Positions 57,080 to 64,000 of a stretch of 64,000 bases of DNA are shown in pieces. The stretch covers positions 6,471,001-6,535,000 of the forward strand of contig NC_083509.1 in NCBI RefSeq assembly GCF_032362555.1. Direction: 5' to 3'. Source of the DNA: Amyelois transitella (taxonomy: Eukaryota > Arthropoda > Insecta > Lepidoptera > Pyralidae). Below the pieces are notes generated by a model that worked only from the letters and a program-made list of their open reading frames with translations, had not been told where the DNA came from and searched no databases. Position 1 is the stretch's first letter; each line of letters starts with the position of its first letter. The translations under genes were made by a program, and so were the position numbers.

Positions 57080-58040
57080 TATTAATAGTTTTAGGGTGGT
57101 GTTGTATGACATCAGCTTTATGAATTTGATAGTAAAGAAATTACAATGTAATGTAGCAGCCACAACTATAAAAGCGGATCATAGTTTCGAAATAGCTAAT
57201 ACGAACGCAACAGAGCTCGCAAAGAGAGTTATCTCACTTAGATACGTTACTTAACGGATGTCATCTTGCAGGATGTAGGTACGGTACTGTGGTGTAGGTA
57301 CCTGATATTCGTATCTACGCCGCCACCCGCAACGCTAAGCCTGCGGTTCGATTCCATTAGCACCTACGGCTAAACCCATTACCAAAGACATCTTGTTGGC
57401 TAGTAACTAAGTTATACTTATGTTTGCGATAAGATAAATATTAAATAAGTATAAAAAGAACCTACTTACATATGTACTATTTTTATCCATTTATTTTTAC
57501 ATGCGCAATTGAGCACCTTAGCTGTTACTAGTACCTAGTATACTTATAAAATAAAATTTTAGATTGGTTTTGTTCAGTGAACCTGTCATATATATCCTAG
57601 CTTTCCATCCAACCCTATATCAAGAAAAGGTTGGAAGATAGAGTAAAACCTAATAAGCAAGTTGAAATCCAGGTGGGCGAGCTATATTACCTAACGATTT
57701 TTATCTTCTCCTAATGATCTGACGTAGCAAGAGTCCGGCAAAAGAAAACGATTGAGGCACTTTGACAAATCGATGGCCAGAGAGCGCAGTAACTTAATGG
57801 AATTACTCCAAACCGCATTCAACCTTTACTGTACAGATTAATTGCTATTGTAATCCGTTTAAATGGAATTTATGTCAGTGTTAGTGGTTTGCAGGAGGCA
57901 ACTGTAATACGTAATCAAATTACCTACCTGCGGCTTATAATGTTAATTGTGCAGTAACTATCTAGTGTCCATACAATTCGATCCACCCGATCGTTATCAG
58001 AAATAACATTATAGGATTACCTATATATAAATGATACCGA
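57080..58040. other. Gene-free stretch downstream of RPL31
   Basis: No exon or transposon end recognised. A patch near 57,310-57,400 is slightly GC-richer without coding features. Confidence 0.35.
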
Positions 58041-58042
58041 TA

Positions 58043-58312
58043 AATGGTTATATATATATAATCACATCTATATCCCTTGCGGGGTAGACAGAGCCAACAG
58101 TCCTGAGCGGACTGATAGGCCACGTTCAGCTATTTGGCTTTAAGATAGAATTGAGATTCGAATAGTGACAAGTTGCTAGCCTATCGCCTAAAAAAAGAAT
58201 CTCAAGTTTGTAAGCCTATCCCTTAGTCGCCTTTTACGACATCCATGGGAAAGAGATGGAGTGGTCCTATTCTTTTTGTATTGGTGCCGGGAACCACACG
58301 GCACATAAATGG
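58043..58312 (+). repeat. Dispersed repeat family A, full-length reference copy
   Basis: The most complete copy. In order: ATAATCACATCTATATCCC, TTGCGGGGTAGACAGAGCCA, GACTGATAGGCCACGTTCAG, ATTTGGCTTTAAGATAGAAT, AGCCTATCGCCTAAAAAAAG, TAAGCCTATCCCTTAGTCGC, CATGGGAAAGAGATGGAGTG, GTGCCGGGAACCACACGGCA. No pol III A/B boxes and no ORF, so a LINE 3' end or non-tRNA SINE is more likely than a tRNA SINE. Confidence 0.8.
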
Positions 58313-58388
58313 TTACATTCATTATAATACCTATCACAATAAAATTAATAAAGTACATATTATTTATGAACTTACAAACTTTTGATTA

Positions 58389-58651
58389 TCTATACTAATA
58401 TTATAAAGCTGATGAGTTTGTTTGTTTGAACGCGCTAATCTCAGGAAGTACTGGTTGGAATTGAAAAAATCTTTTGGTGTTGAATAGACTATTTATCGAA
58501 AAAGGCTTTAGGCTATATAACACGCTTCAACTATTAGGAGCGAAGAAAAAATGGAAAATGTGAAAAAGACGGGGAAAATTATTCATCCTTGAACCTTCAA
58601 TGATGCTCAAAATAACTTTTCCACGCGGACGAAGTCGCGGGCACAACTAGT
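58389..58651 (+). mobile_element. Helitron-like non-autonomous element (LEP1 type)
   Basis: Starts TCTATACTAATATTATAAAG and ends CGCGGACGAAGTCGCGGGCA followed by CAACTAGT. It contains AACGCGCTAATCTCAGGAAG and GGCTTTAGGCTATATAACAC. The TC start, the GC-rich palindrome (GCGGACGAAGTCGCG region) just before the CTAGT end, and the absence of target duplication fit the lepidopteran LEP1-type Helitrons as I remember them. Confidence 0.7.
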
Positions 58652-59654
58652 TGTTTTATATAACTTAAACCCAGCTAAATGTTATCACCGAGGCTTGTGA
58701 CTATAGGCTTTGTTTGCCCCGTAAGGGAAAGAGATGATATGTGTAGATATAAACTGGGCTAGTTAACAGCCATTATCGTTAATAAATATTAAAAAGAAAT
58801 ATTTTGTAAATAGGTTGCATTTGCACATACGCACACGTACTTATACAATGTAGCTGATATGCCACTGTGAATACTACCTACCTATTTCTACAGTGTGTGT
58901 GTCAGGACTCCCCATTGTGGGTTGCATCGGCGTACTTATCTATGTAAAACAGGGATGTCTTCATTACTTGCGGACTCGCGCTGTGAGCCTTTGCTCGAGA
59001 CAAGGGTTTTATCCTTGCGACGCGATGTTAATTTCGGTTAAGAATAGAATTATCTGGATTTCTAGAAGTAATTTATTTATGTATAATGAAGGATAAATAT
59101 TACTTCACCTGCAATAGTTTTTTGTACCTGTTAAAATTATTATATTTAATACTGGAGTTATTTTAATAAAGACAAACAACCTGTACCTACCTGATGGAAA
59201 GAAAATATATTGATAACTTACCTACTCTTACATTTTTTTTGCACATTATGTAAATTTTAATGGCACTTATACTTTTTATCCTAATTTTGGATTGCAATGT
59301 TATTTAATAACAGTATTTTGTCGATACTACTTTTGTCATTAAATTTTTTCGATGTAGAACGGTTGCGTGGAAATAAGCGGCCTGTACCTTAGACCACGGT
59401 TTGTCCATTAATGCAGGTTCTGTGGTTAATTATAGGGGAAAGGAAGGCAGCATCTAAGTTATGCGTTGGTTGAGGTACACATCTCCCACCCGGAATCCCA
59501 CAAAAGAGAAAGCTGAAATTTTAAAGAGAATTTTGTAAAGTCCTCTTAAAAGTTGATTTTGATACAAAATTAGTTCATCAGAAGTAACTTTTTGATACAA
59601 AATTAGGCAAAGTGATTTATGGCTTACTGAAATAATATCTTACATTTTTTAAAC

Positions 59655-59835
59655 GTATTAAAGAGGGCCCTTGGCTCAGTCCGCTCATACCTAAAAATCC
59701 TGTTTATTCCAGTCCCCGCGGGAATTTCGGGAAACCTCTATGAGTGCACGCCTATAGACCATACGAGTAAGGGACCTCCATGCTACATTTCATAATTCTA
59801 GAACTAGCGGTTGAGCGTTATCTGTCAGTTAGTCA
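59655..59835. repeat. Degenerate retroelement tail
   Basis: CCCCGCGGGAATTTCGGGAA, CATGCTACATTTCATAATTC and GCGGTTGAGCGTTATCTGTC follow the order of the 'gacttcgtccgc' tail family at 29,200, strongly diverged. Confidence 0.4.
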
Positions 59836-60214
59836 CTCAGTTACAGAAATCCGTTAAGAGTACCGGTGAATCTCTTAGTTTTTGTTTTGAGTGATGTAGT
59901 TAAGATTGTAGCCACGTCGTAGCATTTCAGAGCCGACTGTAGCAAACGATACGCATGGGTGTGAGCATTTTAGCTGTGAGAAGTATTACATCCTTATTTT
60001 TATATTTAATAGTTTATTGCAGTATATGAGTACTTGTATGCGTGCACGCATACGTAATCGCATTCCAGCACAGCAGTACTACAGATTCGATAAGTTTGAT
60101 GTTTCGTAGCACCTCGTAGCTATCATATTATTGAGCAGAAATACATTTGCATTGAGAATTTTCTAAAAACGTCGGTTTTTAACATATCATAGTTACGATT
60201 TTATTTGTTTACAT

Positions 60215-60400
60215 ATAGCTTTTACCCGCAGGTTTTCCCCCGCGAATTTTGCGCCACGTACCAAATACAGGATTTTCGAAAATCATACAGGACCCCTAGT
60301 TTTACCGGGTTGAAAAGTACCTGGCGTATGTCCTTCGTTGTGACTAGCCTATATGAATTTTCGCACGTTAATAAAATTTCTTTGAAATACAAAATATCCC
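60215..60400. repeat. Degenerate retroelement tail, possible
   Basis: CTTTTACCCGCAGGTTTTCC and CCCGCGAATTTTGCGCCACG suggest another decayed retroelement end. No second copy in the window. Confidence 0.3.
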
Positions 60401-63400
60401 AACTAACAAAATAAATGCGAAAGCAAGTTTTTTTGTTTATGTGTTTGTTGTCTTTTCACGCGTTGTCTACCCAATTAATCTTCTTGAAGTTTAACGTAGA
60501 TATACTTATATAAACAAGAGTCTGGAGAATATATATCTGGCTGTGTATAGTAGTATGTGTACTCGTAGTAACCTCTACTGCGGAGAAAATGATTATAACG
60601 GTTTTGATTAGGCAGGAGCAGTTTGGTAAAAACATACCTAACTTGCGAATACATGCATGGTGAAAGTTGTGTGAACCTGTAATTAAACATTAAAAAAATA
60701 CTGTTTGAATCGGAATTATGCTCAGCCTCATATTATACGAGATAAAAATAATTTACACGAGCGAAACCACGGGCTGAAGGTAGGAAAATTTAATGGAGAT
60801 TGACCATTTAAGCATTCCACTGTAAATGAAGCTTTATTGTTCGTGTTTTGCCGTAGTTTCGATTACTTCGGTGTCAAATACATTATGTCGTTTATTCATA
60901 CGTATTGGTATAAGGTTGTAGAGGTCACATGGGAGTCTTTTCGTGTAAAAACCTGACTTATATTTTCAGAGAGGTGATGATGTAACCGGGAATGTCAGGC
61001 CTACAGATTTTGTTGCTAAGAAAGACAAAACAAGTACAATCGAAATGTTTTGTGCTTTGCTTATTGTAGTATTGTTCCATTGTACATACATCTAAACATC
61101 CATTTTATGTCAAGTACCTTAGTACTAGTCCGTAAGGTTCTCAAAACTTACGAGCTTTTAACATCGATAAATTATTAAGCACTGCATGGTAACGAGTGAA
61201 CTGAAGTATGTACAACAATTTAATGCTCGTATCGCGTAATTAACGGAATTGGCAGCATTACGCAAGTTTGAGCCGCGGCATTATCTGCCGATTACTGTTG
61301 TTGGCGACAGCCGGCGCTCTTTATATGACGTCACATACATGGCCGCCATTAAGCTCAGACACCCTATCATAATTATTTTCAATATTTTTACGAAGTTATA
61401 ATATCTATTGTGTAAAATCGAAAACGCTGTAAGAAGAAAAAAACAAACATGCAGGTGTTATTCTTTGCTTGTTCAATGTAGCACGCAGAACACACGGTTT
61501 TAATACAAACAATAAGAAGGAAAAGTACAATTTAAAAAACACACTCTGGAAAAATTTACATGACTTTTTTTATACGTAATATTTTGCTAATTAGTTCTGT
61601 CATTTTGACATGCATAATTATAATTGGACTGAATATATGGCAAAGTCATTTATCAAAGTTAGAAATGAGGTCGTTTCTTAGTCACCACATTAAACAACGT
61701 CATGATTAGCGAGTCGAACCACGTGCGAACAGTTAGTTAGGAGTGCCGACTTTGGCACCATCCAACTTGCGACTTCGACAGTTTGCGATCTAACAACAAA
61801 ATTGTATTACTGACAACATTGCTCTCACTCCACACAAAGTAAGCAACTGTCATAGAATTCTTAAAGCAAATACCTAGTTAAATATTGTATCTATAGAAGG
61901 AGTAACTTGCACAGGTAAGTACAATAAACTGAAAGCATTTCAATATAACAACTGTTTTATACTTATTAAATGTGCCTACATTTTTAACATTTTATAATGA
62001 CATGGTCATCAGTATTTCGTACAATGTCAAAGATAGCTTAATTGTTTTTATTATAACAACTAGCTTTTATTAATTGAAAAGAAAAACAAATAATAAAAAA
62101 GAAATTTATTATCTAGGCCTATGTAGCCCACAATAAGCTTTAGGGGTACATTTGAGAAGTGCGTCAGAGAACTTAATTCCAGAAAAACCAAATTTATTTA
62201 ATAAAACTGACAATCAATAAACTTCATAATTTCCCTTAAAATTAGTACTTTACTTATCCACCGACATGTAAAAGACATTGCTTTAGTATGCTTGTGGTAA
62301 TGTATTTAGTGTTTATTACCTATTGATTAAGTTTACGTAGTATTAATATATAATTTCCTTTTATGCAAATTAATGTTTCTCGGTCAGTTAAAATAATCTT
62401 CTACGTGAATTTCTTCTATGACCAACCGTTATCAAAAACTCGACATTAATGTTAACTTTAATCGAAAGTTGTTAGAGGAAAAACTTTGCAGATTTGGAAG
62501 GAAAAAGAACTTTTAAAAGTCACCGATTTTGTTTTCTTATTGAGTTTTATTTTTTATGTCATCTCAGTAATTACGTGTTTTCAGTTATATCTTTACGATT
62601 GGGATTAAAGTGTTATTTTAAAGTTTCCTCGTAGCAATGCAAAAGCAATCAAGTTAAGCCCATTTAATAGATCAATGTAAACATTAATCTTAATAAATTG
62701 GTAATAAGATGCAATTGTAAACAATTAAAGAGTTATTTAGAGGTTAAGTTAAGTTTAGAGAACAATGTTGTAGAGGTCGTTTCGAGGACAACCGTTAGGC
62801 CACGTAGTTATTACGAGGGCAGCGTCGGCGGCATTATCTCTCGCGCTTGACCGAGCTTCGATCACTGCTTCGACGACTTCCAAAGCCTTGTTAAGGCCTA
62901 ATGACGTGGGAACAAGCGAAATATCCACTTATTTATACCTGGCGATAGTCTGCCATACCGCAGGATAAGTGTCCATTTTCGCGAAATATTCTATGTAATA
63001 ACTTATAAATTTTCAATGCAATGTCATATATTTTTTATTGATTTTAAATTACAATAGGTACATAATATTCTTCTTTGAACTTTTTTTTTAGAAATTCCTT
63101 CTTGTTTTCTACAAATTTCTACAAATTCATCGAATTGCTCAAAATTTAATTGAAATTAAAAAAAAAACATTGTAAAACTATTATTCAATACATTATACCA
63201 ATGTCAGTTTTAAATACTTGCCAGGGTCCGGTGCAAAATGGACAGATCTCAAATGAAATGTGAATCGAATGAAAAATTTGTCAACGCAAGAAAACCCAAA
63301 AGGTATTTCATAAGTTCGGAGTAGGCATGTGAGGGATTTACGGTTCGCCTCTCTTTGAACATTCAGAAATGATCTGTTCACAAGTGTGAATGATTGTTCT

Positions 63401-64000
63401 GTGCGAATAGAAAAGAGGTGCCTTTTTCTATACAGCGTTTGAAATTCTGAAATTTTAAACATTTGCCATACACGGTATAGGTAGGTGACTTAAAATTGTC
63501 ACAGTAAAAATGAATTTCTATACATGGCGTGACTATTAAATAATTATAACTTTCTCAATTTACACATTACAATCCGTTGACCCTCTGTGGATTTTAGTGG
63601 TAGATATGAGTCAGGGAGGTGCGCAGGGAAGACAATGTCGTACATATTTTAAGCGAGCACGCCCCGTTCGCACAAAGGCGTAATTTATAGGGCCGCGTGG
63701 AGACGGGTGCCTGAGTTATGTCCCGACGATAGCGACGAGCTTTTAACTGCCTAATGGAGCGATTTACTCCGACCACCTTGCGCCTACTCACTGTTTACAG
63801 TGAAGCAACGTTACACGACTCGTGTAGATAACGACGACAAATTAATTTGTCGCTTAGCTACGTCCAGCTTTTAACAGATTTTCAAAGCATAATGTAGCTA
63901 TATTCAGTTCAAAGTTTGGACTCAACGGCAACAGAGCTGGGCCGCTAGGGTATAGAGTCGAGCGAAGCGGAAAGTTTTTCAATAAAACATGGCCCTCAGA
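60401..64000. other. Right-hand gene-free region
   Basis: No coding exon recognised on either strand. GC-richer patches lie at about 61,240-61,350 (with a TGACGTCA palindrome near 61,326), 61,690-61,840, 62,780-62,900 and 63,620-63,800. The patch at 61,740-61,837 ends with CACACAAA|GTAAGC and could be a noncoding first exon of a gene to the right, but nothing else supports this. Confidence 0.35.

Noticed and set aside
58893..59096. 67-codon open frame in the right-hand region
   Set aside because: No domain, no splice context, within repeat-like sequence.
1..64000. Search for CRISPR arrays, bacterial operons, endogenous viral genes or a multi-gene cluster
   Set aside because: None seen. The neighbouring host genes have unrelated housekeeping functions and independent promoters.

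Overview
The window looks like a piece of a lepidopteran (moth-type) nuclear genome. The genes are intron-rich and AT-rich, with short exons and canonical GT-AG junctions. The spaces between and inside them are filled with insect transposon debris: RTE-like LINE 3' ends, a tRNA-derived SINE, hAT-type elements with 8-bp target duplications, Helitron-like elements ending in CTAGT, and a dispersed repeat of the kind common in moths. There are no operons, CRISPR arrays or prokaryotic signals. Species identification is inference. I built exon models by hand from splice sites and reading-frame continuity; each complete model closes in frame, which is the main support for it.

Layout. (1) 1-5.6 kb, minus strand: the 5' eight exons of an MFSD6-like membrane transporter whose 3' end lies beyond the left edge. 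(2) 5.6-20.2 kb: no host gene that I can support. It holds an internally deleted multicopy ORF, a lone THAP-type first exon, a broken BED-finger (hAT) fragment, RTE LINE relics, several copies of a dispersed repeat, and a striking 340-bp near-perfect palindrome at 9.74-10.08 kb. (3) 20.2-35.9 kb, plus strand: a 29-exon PCM1 (pericentriolar material 1) gene, about 1,732 aa. (4) 36.2-39.8 kb, minus strand: a small gene of unknown function with a bipartite nuclear localisation signal and two competing terminal exons, tail-to-tail with PCM1. (5) 40.2-41.7 kb: a hAT cluster, one element carrying a nested SINE, next to a dense cluster of TATCGATA octamers. (6) 42.4-47.7 kb, plus: SLC30A9 (mitochondrial zinc transporter ZnT9), 584 aa. 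(7) 49.2-52.7 kb, minus: UFSP2 (UFM1-specific protease 2), 588 aa. (8) 53.4-55.0 kb, minus: EXOSC8/RRP43 (RNA exosome ring subunit), 282 aa. (9) 55.7-56.5 kb, plus: RPL31, 124 aa, sharing a short divergent promoter region with EXOSC8. (10) 56.5-64 kb: no recognisable coding exon, only repeats and possible noncoding or promoter sequence of a gene further right.

The host genes are unrelated housekeeping genes (centriolar satellite scaffold, zinc export, UFM1 removal, RNA processing, ribosome) packed at 36-57 kb between gene-poor flanks. I found no evidence for a new multi-gene system. The items that most deserve a second look are the long hairpin palindrome, the alternative ends of the unknown small gene, the TATCGATA cluster, the nested hAT/SINE insertion and the internally deleted orphan ORF.
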